Part shown: piece after piece, positions 46,621-61,600 of the stretch | Position numbering within the stretch: position 1 is the stretch's first letter | Layout: each line of letters begins with the position of its first letter | Assembly (NCBI GenBank): GCA_029215795.1 | Contig: JARDYH010000004.1 | Location: 217,428,017-217,492,016, forward strand | DNA: 64,000 bases | Reading direction: 5' to 3' | DNA from: Anniella stebbinsi | Lineage: Eukaryota; Chordata; Lepidosauria; Squamata; Anniellidae | Notes under the pieces: model-generated | Database searches by the model: none | What the model was told of the DNA's origin: nothing | Seen by the model: the letters and a program-made list of their open reading frames with translations, nothing else | Translations under genes and position numbers: made by a program

Positions 46621-49600
46621 AGTCGTGGGTTGGCCCCCATTGGCCTGGTGCCTGTGCCTTTTAGAGCAGGCGGACATTCAACAGGCAAAGCTTTGAGACC
46701 GGACGGGCATTCAACAGGCAAAGCTGCCTCCTCTCCATCACTGGGCGGGGAGAAGCCGCATCTGTCCATGCCAACCCATTGGGAAAGATACGGAACTCCT
46801 GTCCCGGAGCGGGGGTGGCAGTACTAAGCAGAGAGTTGCTGGCTTTGCCCTCCGTTTTTGACAGAATGCCGGAGTTTTAAAAGTCTCTTTAAACTTTATT
46901 TCTCTGCCTGCAGCTGAAAACTTCCCCTTTACAAATGAGTTGTGCGGTTTCTTCATTTATAAATAAGGAAGTGAAACAGTTTCAGGTGTTTGTTTCAGGT
47001 GTTTGTTCAAAGTCTGGTCTCTAATTGCAATGAGTTGTGAGGGCTGGCGGCGGAGACGGCTCAGGGGCCAAGGGCACTCTGCAGATGGTCAGAGACACTT
47101 TCACGTAAGTGGGAAAGTGAGCATTTCGAGACTTTCGAGCACGGATGAAGTGAGAAGCGGCCTTTCAGGTTCTTCTCCTGCCTTTGCTCACTGACCTGCC
47201 TACAAACAATGGCTTGGACAGACTGTGCGCCCACCTTTGGGGATTCCTCACTCCTGGATAGTTAGGTTCCATCACTGTGAGTGAAAGAGCACAAGTGGCT
47301 ATTTCCAGTTGGCAAAGACAGCCAACTATGCCCGTTGGAGACCTGAACCTAACTGTTCAGGTAGCTCAGTGGTAGAGCACCTGCTTTGCATGCAAAAGGG
47401 CTCAGGTTCAGTCCCTGACATCTCCAGGTAAGGTAGGGAAAAACTCCTGCCCTGAAACCTGGAGAGCAGCTGCTAGTCAGTGTTGACAATACCGGGCTAG
47501 ATGGACAATGGAGCTGACTCCTTTAGAAGGCAGCTTCCTAGTACTTGGGCATAGATTCCACTGATTTTTTATGATTTAAGATCACAGCAATCTTTGGGTG
47601 GCTATGTAAGATCTCAGTTGCAAACCCACAATCCCCATCACGGCACTCTTTAGAATGCATTAGAAAGAGAAACTATTTCAGACACGAACGTGTACTGAAA
47701 CCGTAGAAGGAAAAATATATCGTGCCGTGGTTGTATATGCAAAACACAGTTGCGGGCTAAGAGTGTTTCCTGACAGAGGCCTCCTAGGGCTACCAGTTAA
47801 AAGACATTGTGCAGATATTCCACCTTTTCCTTCGTGATGGCTTTTTGGGGGTGGGGAGGTAACAAAATGACAGAAGAAATGGTGTGGAAACTTGGAAGGA
47901 TTACAAACGGAAACCGACAATGGAGGCTTCCAGGTGAGAATTTTATGGCGCCATTGCCCTGCCTCGTTCACAGGATGTTATGGGGGCTCCAGATGACGTC
48001 ACCTTCCACACCGCTGCTTCCATCATTTTCCTTTCTACAGAAAATCCATTGAGGAGGAAAAAGACAGAATAGCAGCTGCTCTATGCTTCCTAACTGGGAG
48101 CTCTAGGAGCTTTCTCTGCCTAGAAGTATCTGACATCTGGATCCCAGTAAAACGCCATGTTTCAGGCAGGGCGATTACACAATAAAAGCCTCATCCAGAA
48201 GCTACCTCCAGTATAAGAGGCAGTATGCCTATGTATACCAGTTGCTGGGGAACATGGGCAGAAGGGTGCTTTTGCACTCATGTTCTGCTTGTGGGTTTCC
48301 CATGGGCAGCTGGTTGGCCACTGCGTGAACAGAATGCTGGACAAGGTCAGTGGCAAAACCTATGGTGGTTTGTGAGTTATGGTTAACCTGAACACATAAA
48401 CGCTGGGAAATCATTTTTCCAACACAATGATAGCCCCTGTCAAACTACAAAGGGCTGGGCTGGTCCCTTGGGCATAAAGACCAGTACATGTATGGCAAGT
48501 GATGAAAGGCAGGAGCTCATTGGGATGCATACATGACTGTTGAACCAAGGGCTCTGGGACCTATCAGTCAACAGCCTGAGGGCTCGGACACTTGGTCTGA
48601 TCCTGCCTAACTCTTCTTATGTTCACCTAAGCCAGGGAGACCTACATTCAGATCTCCATTCCACCAATGAAGCTCACTGGGTGACCTTGGTCCAGACAGA
48701 CTAAACTACCCTGCAAGGTTGTTGTGGGGATAAAAGTTACTGTATTTTATTGATTGATTGTATTTCCACACTGCCTTTCCGAATCCAACCAAGACAGCTA
48801 CAAAACATTCTAAAAATAAAAGCCATAACCAATTCTGAAGTAGTAAAACTTTAAATACAACTTTAACATACCTAACAACAATTTAAATGGCCAAGCGAAA
48901 AAGATGTGCAGAGAGTGCAGGGAGAACGGGGCGGAAAGGCGGGGTGGGGTGGGGGGAGAGGACCACACAGAATGGCCAGCATGGGCAGTGGTCAGGGATG
49001 ATGGATGTTGTAGTCCAATATATCTGGAGGGTACCAAATTGGGGACAGCTATTATAGATAATTAACAAGACAAATTAAACACACTGGCATATGGCCGCCA
49101 CCTTCCATGTTTTCTGTACTACATATTCTTATTCTTTTTTAAGGACCTCCATGCAACATTTTCCCTTTCAAGACTTCCTTTTTACCCTCCCACTGTAGGA
49201 TGAATGAGTTGGCATCTGTCAGATGAAGGAGCAATATTGCACCCTTAATTATCTGCCTGGCTAACTATTTTGCTTTGCCATTTCCTGTGGTTCCCTTCTG
49301 GTGCTTTGGCTCATGAGATACCTCTCATGAGAATCCTGTTTTCCTTGCAGCTGAGATAGCTGACATTTTCCCACTATGTGTAGCCAGAGTATATCAGCTT
49401 AGAATAGATCCATACAGCGGTGTTTTAAAAGGAAAAAGAACATTGACAAGTAGTCTTTAGGTTTCCACAAGACTCTTTGTTACTTCTACATACGAATTTT
49501 ATGACTCTTGCACCTTTCATGCCAAGCCATAGTTTGGTGCAATGGGTTTGAGTCCTGTGCCCGTGCACTTCTTCCTCCCCATCCCTTCAAGAGCTCTGCT

Positions 49601-52600
49601 TAATGAGGACCATACTTTGCACTTGTCTGACAAACCAGGATTGTAAACCAGGTTTGATCCTGATTTGCAATCCTGGTTTGGAAGACAATCACAAAACATA
49701 GTTTGCTGGTTTGACATTTCATACGAACAAACTCTTTTGACTCAGGCCAGCTATTCACCAGGTCACGGTTAGCTATGGTTTGCGGTGGCATCCAAACGGA
49801 CAGGCCACAATTTGCTGTCAGCCAGCAAACCAGATTTGGGAGCCATGGTCCAAAGTGGCTTTTGTACTAATGTGGTTTGTTATTATGTCTGAACTGTCAG
49901 ATTGACTCCGCCCAATGCTCTGCCTCTGGAGGCTACTCTACCTAAAAAATGGGATGCTGAGCAAGTGTAAAATGAAAACAAAAAAGCAGTCCCCAAACCA
50001 TAAGTTGCATCTATGTTCAGAAACTGAAACATGGTTTAGATTTCTTAGTACAAACCATGGTTTGATGTCTGAATGAATTCCGTTTTGCTTTGCTTTGCTT
50101 TGGCAAAAAAAGGGGGCAACTTTGCAAAGAAACAAGGCTTACAGGGAGCGTGTATCTTTTTTCCAAGCAGAATCATGCTTCCAGAAGCCTCCAGGGAATG
50201 CAATTTTGCTTGGGGAAAAGGGCATTTGCCTGTTGGGTGGTATACAAACCTAATAGCTAAAACCAAAAACTAAAATTGCTGCTTTCTGTGTTGCAGCTGC
50301 TGTGGCAATTTCAAGAATTGCAGTGGCAAAAGCAACAATTTGGGGGGGGGGGCGTTTGCCCTAGTGGCTTTTAGTGGGGCAATGTGACCCACCCCCAACC
50401 CCAGGAGTTTCCCACCTGTTCATAACCGTAGGGAGTCTCTAATATACTTAAACTAAAAGGCCCAAGCATGACGGGGAGCCTTTCCATCCATCCTGGAAAC
50501 TCTGCTTCTTAATCCTGAGTTAGGCTGTAATTGCTCTGTAGTGAGGGAAAGGCACTCTGCACATGCTCAGAAGAATTCTTTGTTGTTATTCCTTCACTTA
50601 TTGCCCCCAAAAGAGGAAGTATATTGTACACACAAAAGAAGAAGAGGTCACAAGATGACAGAGCTTTGCATAAAAGTGTCATATACTAATTTATACGTAT
50701 AGGTGCCAATTTAAAAATACTACATAATATAATTTAAAATGAACTACTATACATAACTAGGTGACTGTATGTGCCTGCTGGCTGGGTGCTAACTGTTGAT
50801 GGGCACTTCTGGGGTCTCTGCCCTCCCTTCTGATTATTCTTTACCCTCAAACCAGACTTGGGGGCCATCTATACACCCTGTATACCTCTTGGCTGTGCTG
50901 TGCTGTGGCGCTGCATCGTTAATATGACGAAGCCGCCAACTTGCATCCACCACGGGCTTTTCTCGCAAAACTGTGCACTTAAAACGTCGGCAATTTACCA
51001 TGACTTCTTTGCTTGGTCTGTCGGTGATGACCTTGCTTCTCATTGAGGCTGAGGCATTCCAGGGGCAGGTCAAGGCCCAGGTTAGGTCGGGGGATGTATG
51101 GGAAGGCAGGGGGAGGGCTCAATGAGCTGAATGGCTGCCAGCGTTGCCAAGAATGCCCACACTGTATCCTGCTGTGGAGATTTGCTGCTCCCATCCCACA
51201 GTTGCAATGCTGCAGGGTATTGAAGGAACAAAGGGCAACACCTGAAGAGGGTTCAAGTCGAACCACTGGTCCACCTAACTCAGTACTGAGTGGTTTTCTG
51301 GGGTTTCAGACAAGTGTCTTTCCCAGGCCTGCTCTGACCTTTTGCATTTCAGTGGGGTGGTGAATACCCTCCGGATTTCCATCAGAATCAGTCAGAACTC
51401 CAAAAGTGTTCTGGACAGCCCTTTAAATACAGGATGTCTTCAAACAGAGAAGTGTCCTCTGTAATGTAGGACACACGGAGACACCTACTCCGCATACAGC
51501 AGCCAGTGATGAAAACAAATTCTGGGACTAAATTCTGGTTGTCAATGCTGACTCAGATTAAGCCCTCGGGACAGGAAATCGATGTAATAGCTGGTGCTAA
51601 GTTCAATCAAACCTGCAGTGGCACATTGTCAGTAAATAATGCAACCGGAAAAGCCTTCCATGTGATCAGCTCATTATTTCTTAAACAGATCCATTATAAA
51701 CCAGTTTGCCTCCGCAATGTGTCAGCTGTCAAGAATCTAGTCTGCCTTTCAGAGTTGCCAGCTTGACACAAGACACTTCCATGTGACTTTTGAATGGATG
51801 GCACTTCAAACTTTGGTACCTCTCGATTTTTTAAAATGCCAACATTAGAAACGTTGCATGTAAGCAAAAATGGAACCCGTGAGCTGCAGACAGCTACGCT
51901 GGGCTAGCCAAACGAGATCCACAGTTTGACTCTTTGCTTTTCCGTAAGAGCGATTATATAAGTTCTTCTTGCTTAATGACACCGCTCAGGGCCAAAGTAT
52001 ACAAAATAGAAGAGAGACCCAGGATTGGATCTCCAACCATGCCCCCCTCCCACTTTGAAGCAGCCACAAGGATGTCTGAGCTATGCCTTTGATTAGAGGA
52101 GCGGCACGGGGGGGGGGGGGGAGGGATACTTAACCCTTCGCCTCCCGGTCATTTGCCGGATCTAAATGCCATCCTTCCCTGCGGCTGTTTGTTCCATATA
52201 AATGGCATGGTGGGGAGAGGGTTAAACAATCCTCTGATTAACGCTCCCTCATGGCTTCTCTAGGGATGGGAGAACTAGCAATTTTTGAGCTCTCCTGCAT
52301 TCTCTGAAAAATCACTTCAAACCTCCTTTCAGCTTGTGCCCGTTTTTGTTTCTGACCTGGTTGTTTGTTGTTGTTTTTTGCTCGTTCGAACACGAAAAGC
52401 ACACATGGGGAAAGTGAGCATTTCTGTGCATAATTTTCAAAAAGGTGCACTTTCCATTGACTGAAGTGTGATACAGAGATGTAATAAAGAAATGCGTACC
52501 TATGGCCTATTCGTTGCTGATTTCTTAAAAGAACCTTGAAACCAATTTTATTCCAGTCTGAGTTGAACTAATTTTTGCTGCACTTGAAAAACGTCAACTG

Positions 52601-55600
52601 CTGCCTGCTTTTAATGTTGGATTTTCTATTTTTAATTCTGGCCTGTGGTTAATACATTTGCTGTGGTGGGACGTTCTAGCTGCTGGTGGCTTTTAACTTT
52701 GAAAGGGTGTTTTCTAGCATTGTTGTATTTTGATGTCGCGGATGTAGAAATGCATTAAATAAATACAAATGTGCATAAATAGATCATTCCCATGGCACAC
52801 CGTTTTGGGAATGATGGAGGCCCTTTCTACACCTAAGGGTGCAGAAAGAGGGAGTGGGGGGGATCGCGGACGCACTGGCTTCCGCGATCCTCCCTGGGCA
52901 TCCAAACAGGAAATGTGATGTCCTGGAAGGGAACAGGGACGTCATGCCTGCCGTGGATGCAATTTTGGGGTTCTTTTTTGTCTTTTTAAGGCACAGGGAG
53001 CAGCAGGTGCACGGCAGAAAAGGTAAGGAACCCCACGTGCACCCCTGTCATCCTGGGGATGGTGAAATTGCTTCCCCCCCACCCCTATGGGCACGGAGCT
53101 ACCCTGCACGGCTCCATGCCCATTTCACATCCCGGAATGGCGGGAAAACCGGGATATCCCCAGTTTCCGCTGTCCTGGGGCCGTCCCCAGGTCATCCCCA
53201 GTTGCCCCCAGGATCCCCTGTGCATTATTTAGATGCACAGGGATGACCTGGGGACGACCCTGGGATTATTCTCTGGTGTAGAAAGGGCCTGAGATGAAAA
53301 TAAATGAGTTGTGATGAATTGAAGTCATTTTCCTGGAAAGGCGGCTTCTTTACATTTCTTGGCATTCACTTCCCCAGCTCTAAGAAACTGTGCACATTAG
53401 CAAGAGGCTTATCTCCTGGTTTTTTGAGATTTGGTGGCACCAAAACGGACTTCATGATCTTCCATCCTGAAAAGGAGCCAACGTGGGAGGAAAAGGTTTT
53501 GCAGACTTTGCTAGCAAAACAAGGTAGGTTGGAAGCGAAGGCTGAAAAACACAAGCATAGAGTTGAGCTGCATACATCTGCTAAAGATAATCAGGCATGT
53601 TCCTTATTCTAAGAGAGATAAAAATGTGGATTCTAAAGTATAGACTCTCTGACACCTCCCTATATATGAATAGTTCCCCTTTCAAGTCTTTCTTCCTTTT
53701 GTCCAAAAGGTCATGCCCTTAGATTTTCACAACAGCAAAACATCTCTGTACCCATGAGCAAGAAAGTTTTTACTATCACTCCCTGGTCTATGATATTCTC
53801 CTGCCGACTCTTCCAAGGCAGCTTCCTCTATTCCTCTGCCGGCGTGTACTGGCATGGTTGATTTTTCATTCATCAATCCAGCTGCACCTGATTGGGACCA
53901 TGGTAGTGATGCTTGGAACCAGCAAGATCTCCTTCCACTGAGAATAGCAGGCAGTCTGTGTGTGTGAGAGAGAACACTGAAGTTGAGGATACCACAGGGG
54001 CAATGGTGATCTCCCCTGCTTTCCCTATAGTCTTTGATCTGGGTTGGGGAGGATAACACGTATTAATAGTGCGGGTTATATATGAGGGGAACAAAGTTGG
54101 TTGATTCAGCATATCAGCAGAGATGCAAAGCTGGGGCAGCTGGCCATTGGGGCAGATGGCTGCATCTAAGTGAGACGGCCCAGGAGTCAGCAAGAGAAGG
54201 AAAGCAAATCTGGACTAAATTTGCTTAGGGTTGGGTTTTTGATAAGGCTCTTAAAACATGGAACATTCTAAAACATGCTTCAGCATTTGCAATAAGCACA
54301 GAACATGCCCTGATGCTCTGATAACGCCCACTAGTTAATCTGCAGATCCTACTTAAATAATGTAAATCAATAAATATCGGATCCATTTCAGTCAGATTGG
54401 CTCCGTCTGTGATTCCGATCAGGGCCGCAGTGGAGACAAGGGGTTAACACACACCCCTCTCCAGCTTGCATCCTCCCCCCCCCCAAAGAAAAATCAAAGG
54501 GCAAATGATGTGACAAGGGTCACACATCTACTTTGGACCTCACTTCAGCAGGATTGAGGCCTAGATGTAATATCAGGTAAAAAAGCACAACAGGGCAGGT
54601 ATCCCAGGAACTGTTAGGCCTGTGCCAAGGCTCACATCCCTCCACAACCAGACCTCTTCCTCCATGATTCACCTGCTCTCTCCAAACAGCAGTAACCCAG
54701 AGCGTGGAAAAGGGAGGAGAACGGGAGGCTGACAGCTCCAATTTCAGTGGAGCAAAGATCCCATTCTGGGTTTGAACTGCAACCAGCCAGAAGTCTAAAG
54801 GAGCTATTCAAGGTCCTGAACTTCTGGCTCGTTGTAACTAAAGCTCAGAATGGCATCTCCACCCCACCGAAACTGGAGCCACCCAGCCTCCCCTGGTGGG
54901 CCGTGATGACAGGCATCTGCTCCCACCCCCACCCCCCAAGTCCCCGGAGCCAGCATTGACTGAAGATTATCCTGGCTCACAGATGTGTGAAGCAATAATA
55001 AAGAGAAACATGCATTTCAATAGCTGCCAGACCTACACTTGACACTATCCCTGAGTTTCAGATCATCCTGATTCCTGGCACCTTAGCATTTTAGGAAGGT
55101 CTGATCAGGAGGAGGTAACTTTTCATAAGGAAAAGTCATTGGCAAGAAGGCCTGCTGTCTCTAGTGAACTGACAGAAAAACAGTAACAGATAAAAACCTA
55201 AAAGCAAACCCTCCTCTCAGTGTGTGGTGGTGTTAATGGATACTATTAATTCCCCCTATATTAATAGGGGGAATTAACTGAAAGTGAAAACAGTAAGTGA
55301 AAACAGGTAACTGTTTTAAGTGAAAACAGGCAACTGTTCCAGAATTCCTGCTCAAGCTTTTCATAGAAGGGCTGTCAGCAGTCCCATTATACTAACCATA
55401 AATGCGGTTTTGTCCTATTTTAGGCACCAAGAGCAGCTGACAATCCTGTATTCCTCGAACTGGGGCTTCTCCATTTATTCATTCGAGGGCCTGTGTTAGC
55501 ACTTTGCACATGAGACAAAACAGAATTCAGTATAATCCTTGATAGTGCCATTGGCTACTTGAAGTCTGTCAGGCAATTAACACTTTTATTTGCCTGGCGG

Positions 55601-58600
55601 TCTTGCTCTAAACAGTTCCGCAAATTCCATGTCGCCTAGGGCTGCAACCTGGCGAAAGATGTTTTAATCCATTATTTGTCAGATTTTAGTTCATTTATCG
55701 ATTATAATTTTGCATATAAACACATTCTTGATATTATCGCGGTGTTCCAGTACTTGGCCAGGGGACTAGAGGAGTTTGCAGAAAAGGGCAACTAAAATGA
55801 TCAATGGGTTGAAGCATCTCCCCTATGAGGGAAGGGGACAACAGCTGGGATTGTTTAGCTTGGGAAAAAAGGAGGCTAAGGGGAGACCTGATAGAGGGGT
55901 ACAAAATGATGCATGGTGCGGAGAATATGAATAAGAAGACATTTTTCTCCCTCTCCCATAATAGAACCCAATGGGGTCATCCCATGAAGCTGATTGGTTG
56001 GAAATTCAGGACAGATAAAAGGAATTACTTCTTCACACAGCACAGACTTAAATTATGGAATTCACTACCACAAAATGTGATGATGGCCACCAATTTGGAT
56101 GGCTTTAAAGGGGGGGATGGATACATTCCTGGAGGATAAGGCTATCAATTCACCAACAACTGGCCGTCAAATTCAACCTGATCAAACAACCTACACTATA
56201 TTATACATACACACCTGAAACAATCTTGGAAAACGCAGATTGTAAAATATACTGGGACAGAACAATTCATATGGACAAGACAATACCTTGCAACTGACCA
56301 GACATAACGGTCACACGTACCTCATTGACATAGCAATAGCAAATGACAAAAATGTTGTTGAAAAGCAAGAAGAAAAGAGAGACAAATATACACCACTGGC
56401 CATGGAAGTCAAAGAACTATGGCAACAGGAAAAGGTCACAGAATACATCCACACCAACATCCAGAAAGCAGTCATAATTAAAACATGCTCAATCGTCAGG
56501 AAATTCCTGAATCAATAACAGACAGCATGACTTGGCAAAGCTCTTCATGTCTGTCTAGAAAAAATGCCACGAGCGAAAAAGAGAAGATTATTATTAATAA
56601 TAATAACAACAACAACAACAATAGCCAACCAAACCCTTGGCTTAAGCTTTGTTCAAATTCATATCCCATTTCTCCATTGATTAGGATACATAGTTGTGAC
56701 TTTATCAAGTTTCATTAAGTTGCACATTAAAATAATTAAATAAATGTAAACACCAGGAAACCACCATGCCATCAACTGTTGGGGAAAGGGGAAAGGGGAA
56801 GGGGACATCTGGAAAAACGCAGAGAGACGGATTTGGTCCACCGGCCTGAGGTACTTTACCCCTGCTCTAGAAGAGCCTTCCCCAACCTGGCACCTACCAG
56901 ATAACTTAGAATACAACTCTCATTACCCCCCCCCCGCTTGCATGGCTAGTAATGATGGGAGTTGTAGTCCCACACATGGGGAGAGTGTTGGACTGGAGAA
57001 GGATGTTCTAGAATAATGGCACAAGGGTGTATTCATGTGCACAGCCATTATATTTCTCTACAAATACAATGATATAGCCCTGAAGCGTTGATCTCTCTCT
57101 CTCCCCACCTCTTCTCTCATGCTGTAGGTGCTACTGCCGTTTCTGAATTCGCATCCACTCCTTTGGACATCCTAGAGCACTTGCAGTCCCTGTGGCCCTA
57201 CCAGGAGATGCTCATCCTCAAGGAGCAGAAGAAGCCAATTCATAAAAACAGCACCATCACACGTGAGACATTTGTGATCATTGTGCACAAATCAGAAGAT
57301 CTGTTTTCTGTTGTTATTGACAGTCATGGAGGCTAGAAACGTAGGACTCTACTCATTCCATTACAGTGGGGATAGGCATCTGATGGCCAAAGGAGTACCT
57401 CTGGCATCCAGTAAAACCCCAGTACCAATTGTTCCTTAGTATGCACTTCCACAGTGCTATTCCCAAAGCTGCAGTGCCTCCCTGGCATTTGCCCCACCAT
57501 GTTGGGTGTTGGCACCAGGTTTGCTCCCCTCTGCTAGTGAACACCAGAGGCGCTGAGCTTCTCTCTACATGAGCAATTTATTGCTCATTCATTATTGGCC
57601 ATTCACGGAAGTTTGTAGGTCTTTTACATGACACCATCAACCTCCAGGACCTCTCCTGTGCTTTCCCCCAGTAATCTCACTTTTTAGAAAAAGAGATAAT
57701 GCAATATTTAAAATAATCATGGAATTAATTCCGCCACTAGAAGGTGCTGTTTCATTTAACTTTATGGAGCATTGCCCAGAGGGGAAGTTTTGAATCATGA
57801 ATCATATGGTCTCCATTGGACACCATCTAAAGGAGCCCATACTGAAAGCGAAAAGACCTGAAAGAAAAAAAACCCTGGTAAGAAGGTGGGATTTTTCCTT
57901 AATGTAGAGATGCCTTCTATCAGTCTTCCACTTTTGCTGTGCTAGAGTCACAAGAGGCATATGGGACTGCTAGGTGTAAGACAGGAATGTACAACCTTTT
58001 TGGCCTTGAAGGCTGCATTGCGTGTCTGCTGGGGTGGCTGGGCCCACCCGTGTGCATGTACACATACACTACTCATACACATCGCTCATCCTCACTCCAA
58101 CAGCAACAGTTCTTGTTCTCGCAGCAACAGCAACATGTCACAGCATCAACAAACCAGGCAGGCAGAAATAGCTTAGCATGATGTCTGAACCCAGGATGCT
58201 GGTTTATTGCACCCAAATAAGCCAGGATTCATGAGCAAATAACAAACCTTGGTTTAAAGCTGGCTTGTTATCCTGGTTTGTTTGGATCCAATAAACCATA
58301 GTCCCAGGTTCATTCTAAACTATCCTTTGTTTTGTTTATCTCCTCATGCAAGGAGACGCTGTGCATGAAAACACTGCTTGTTCACATTGTAGTTTAATAA
58401 GTCTAGATTCCTGGCTTATCATTATGTGCAAAAGTAGCCAATTTAAACAAATGTCTATTCACCAGATTCGTGCACTTCCAGTTTGGCCTGTTAGTATGCA
58501 ATTGGAAACATGAGAAGCATTCTCCAAGAGCAGGGATTGGCAGAAAATATATCTCCAGATTTTTGAACTTCAACTGCCTGCATTACTGACCATTGGCTAT

Positions 58601-61600
58601 GCTGGCAGGGATCCAAAACACCTGGAGATATACCTTCTTTAGACCCCTGCCCAAGACAACGAAGTACAATGTGGCACAGGGATTCCCCTATGATGAAGAT
58701 CTGGCTGCTTGGTCCATGAACGGGTGATGTCCTGCGTCTGTTGTGGGACAAAATCAGTGTAAGACATGCGCTCATGTTACCTGACTTATGGATTTCAGGC
58801 GATCTGAATTAGCTCATCTAGGATTGGGGCGGGGGAGAGAGTAGTTTCCTAGAATGTCAGCATTGTAATAATATAAAACTTTGTTCTTATTTCCACCTTG
58901 TTCACAGCAAGTACAGTGGATATTTTGTACAACTTTGCACGTTGTGCTGATTTGGATCTGATCTTTGGACTCAATGCCTTGCTGCGAAAAGGCGACGGCC
59001 AATGGGACAGCTCCAATGCTCAGTTAGTCTTGAATTATACCGACTCCCAGAATTACAGCATGTCTTGGGAACTCGGGAACGGTACGTGCAGAGTGGGTGT
59101 GGCCTCCCATGTGGAAGTGTGCAGATGCCGGGGTAGGGAGGGGGTAAACGATGAATCCCTTTTTAAAATTCAGCACTGCAAAACTGCAGAATTGAGTTAC
59201 ACATCAGCACGATATCTATACGATACCGCTTTGCAGCAGATTCTCTCAAAACAATAAACAGGAACAATAAATTCAGATGGCAGTAGGGCGCATGGGCGGT
59301 CTGTCCAGAAAAACCGCAGTGCTGGCCGCCATTTGTCTCATCAAGCCTGCTCCCTTAGGGTGACCATATGGAAAAGAGGACAGGGCTCCTGTATCTTTAA
59401 CAGTGGTATAGAAAAAGAAAGCTGAGCAGGTGTCATTTGTATGCATGCAGCACCTGGTGAAATTCCCCCTTCATCACAATGGTTAAAGCTGCACGAGCCC
59501 TGTCCTCTTGACCATATACAAAAGAGGGCAGGGCTCCTGTAGCTTTAACTGTTGTGATGAAGAGGGAATTTCAGCACGCGTTGCACGCATACAAACGACA
59601 CCTGCTGAAATTTCCTTTTCAATACAACGGTTAAAGATACAGGAGCCCTGTCCTCCTTTCCATATGGTCACCCTACGCCCCCTGCCCTGTGTTCCCGTGC
59701 TTACCCTGGAGTTGGATCCGCCCTCAGTAATGCCCACTGTACTTAACCCAAACCAAGGCCACTATGAGTCCATCTAACCCAGTATTGTTGACACTGACTT
59801 GCAGCAGCTCTCTAGTGTTTTGAGGCAGGAATCGAGGGGAATTGAATCTATAGATTGGAATTGCAGAAGTTACAGCAATCCAGGTTAGTAACGTACAAAT
59901 GTAAACCCCTTATCAATATGTTAAAAAGTAAACTCCAACATTGTCCTTTCCCCATCCACCCAATACTGATTTACATTTTTAAAAAGACAGCCTTACTGAA
60001 AACTAGGAAATGGACTTTTCAGAGCAACACTTAGTTGAAAATCATTTCCTGGAAAAAAGGAGTTTCATATATCTTTTGTTCCAAGCATTCTCTATAGTTT
60101 TAAAGTTGACTTAGGAGCAGTTTTGATACCTAACATTCTGTACTTGTGGTTGATTATTACCACTGTGTAAATTTTGAATGAGGTACATGTTACGCTGCCT
60201 TTGGAACCATCTAACGTCACCTGTTTTCTGCAGAGCCTAACAGCTTCCTGCATAAGTCGGGCATTTGGATCAAAGGCTCCCAGCTAGGGCAGGACTTCAT
60301 TCAACTCCGCCAGCTTCTGGACAATTACACGCGCTACAGAAACTCCAAACTCTATGGCCCTGACATAGGTCAGCCTCGCAAGAAACACAAACATATCCCG
60401 AAGATGCTGAGGAGGTAAAAAGAAAATGTTTGTTCTCGTTGACTTGAATAAACCGACACACTGATACTTTGGCCCAATGAAGATGTAACACTTAACCGTA
60501 GTTAGCTCTAACCATAGTTTGTTGCCTTCAACTCGGTTAGGTCACAAGCATTTCATGAAACCATGGTTTAGCTTGGCAAACTATAAGGCAGTCTTGCGCA
60601 ACTTGGTGGCCTCCAGACGTTTTGGACTTCAACTCTCATCAGCCCCAGCAGCAGGGCCAATGGTCAGGAATGCTGGGAGTTGTGATCTAAAACATCTGGA
60701 GAGTACGTCGGAGAATGCTGGTATAAGGAGGTAACCATGAAAGGGTGTGCTTCCAGCAAGACCTTTATGGTGACAGTTTCCTTAATTTTACGGGGGAATC
60801 CAGACAATGGCGTCTTCCACTCGTAATACTCCCGCGTTTCCCCATCCCTTCTTCCATCTCTTTTCTTACTGCAGAAAATCCATTAAGATGAAATAGCTGC
60901 ACAGGGCCTTCTGATTGGTAGTGCTCAGAGTCCTCCGTCTGGCAGCAGCCCTGCGTAGAGAGGCTCTAGTAGGTGGGAAAACTGCCTGCTTAGGTGATTT
61001 GATGTACTCTTAGGTCAGAGCTACACCTTGTGTCAAATTATGACAAATGTGGAATAAAAAACAGAAAATAACACTATGAAAGCAGTATACGGAATGTGAA
61101 TACCACTCAATACCGCTATAAAGCAGTACTGTAGATCTACCCTTCTGCTTTATAGCAGTATTGAACTGCACTGATAACTGTTGGGGCACAATCCACATTC
61201 CATATACCGCTTTCATGGTTTTATTTCCTGCTTTTTATTCCACATTCGTAATGATTTGACACAACAACAACAACAACAACAACAACAATAATATATTTAT
61301 TTATTACCCCCCTCTCCCAACGGATCGAGGCGGGGAACAGCATTAAACATAAAATACAAAACTGATTAAAAGCACATAAAACCAATACATCATTAAAATA
61401 CCAATAAAACACCAATAAAACACTTTAAAATTCATCTGGGTAGGCCTGCCAGAAGAAATCAGGCTTTATAGATCTTTTAAATTCCTGAAGACTGGTGAGT
61501 TGGCGAATCTCTCCCGGCAGGTCATTCCACAATCTGCGAGCGGCAGAAGAGAAGGTCCTCTGGGTAACGGTTGTCAGTCTAGTTCTTGTTGACTGTAGTA

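Noticed and set aside
46123..46827. 234-codon + strand frame overlapping HPSE exon 1
   Set aside because: Out of frame with the signal peptide and heparanase homology. It continues through the exon 1 donor; a by-product of high GC.
47350..47425. Possible tRNA gene (good A and B boxes)
   Set aside because: The acceptor stem does not close and the sequence continues into a SINE body that recurs at 15165-15335.
56288..56518. Possible small host gene
   Set aside because: The residue pattern matches the C-terminal region of a LINE; the frame is broken upstream and lacks a promoter or exon structure.
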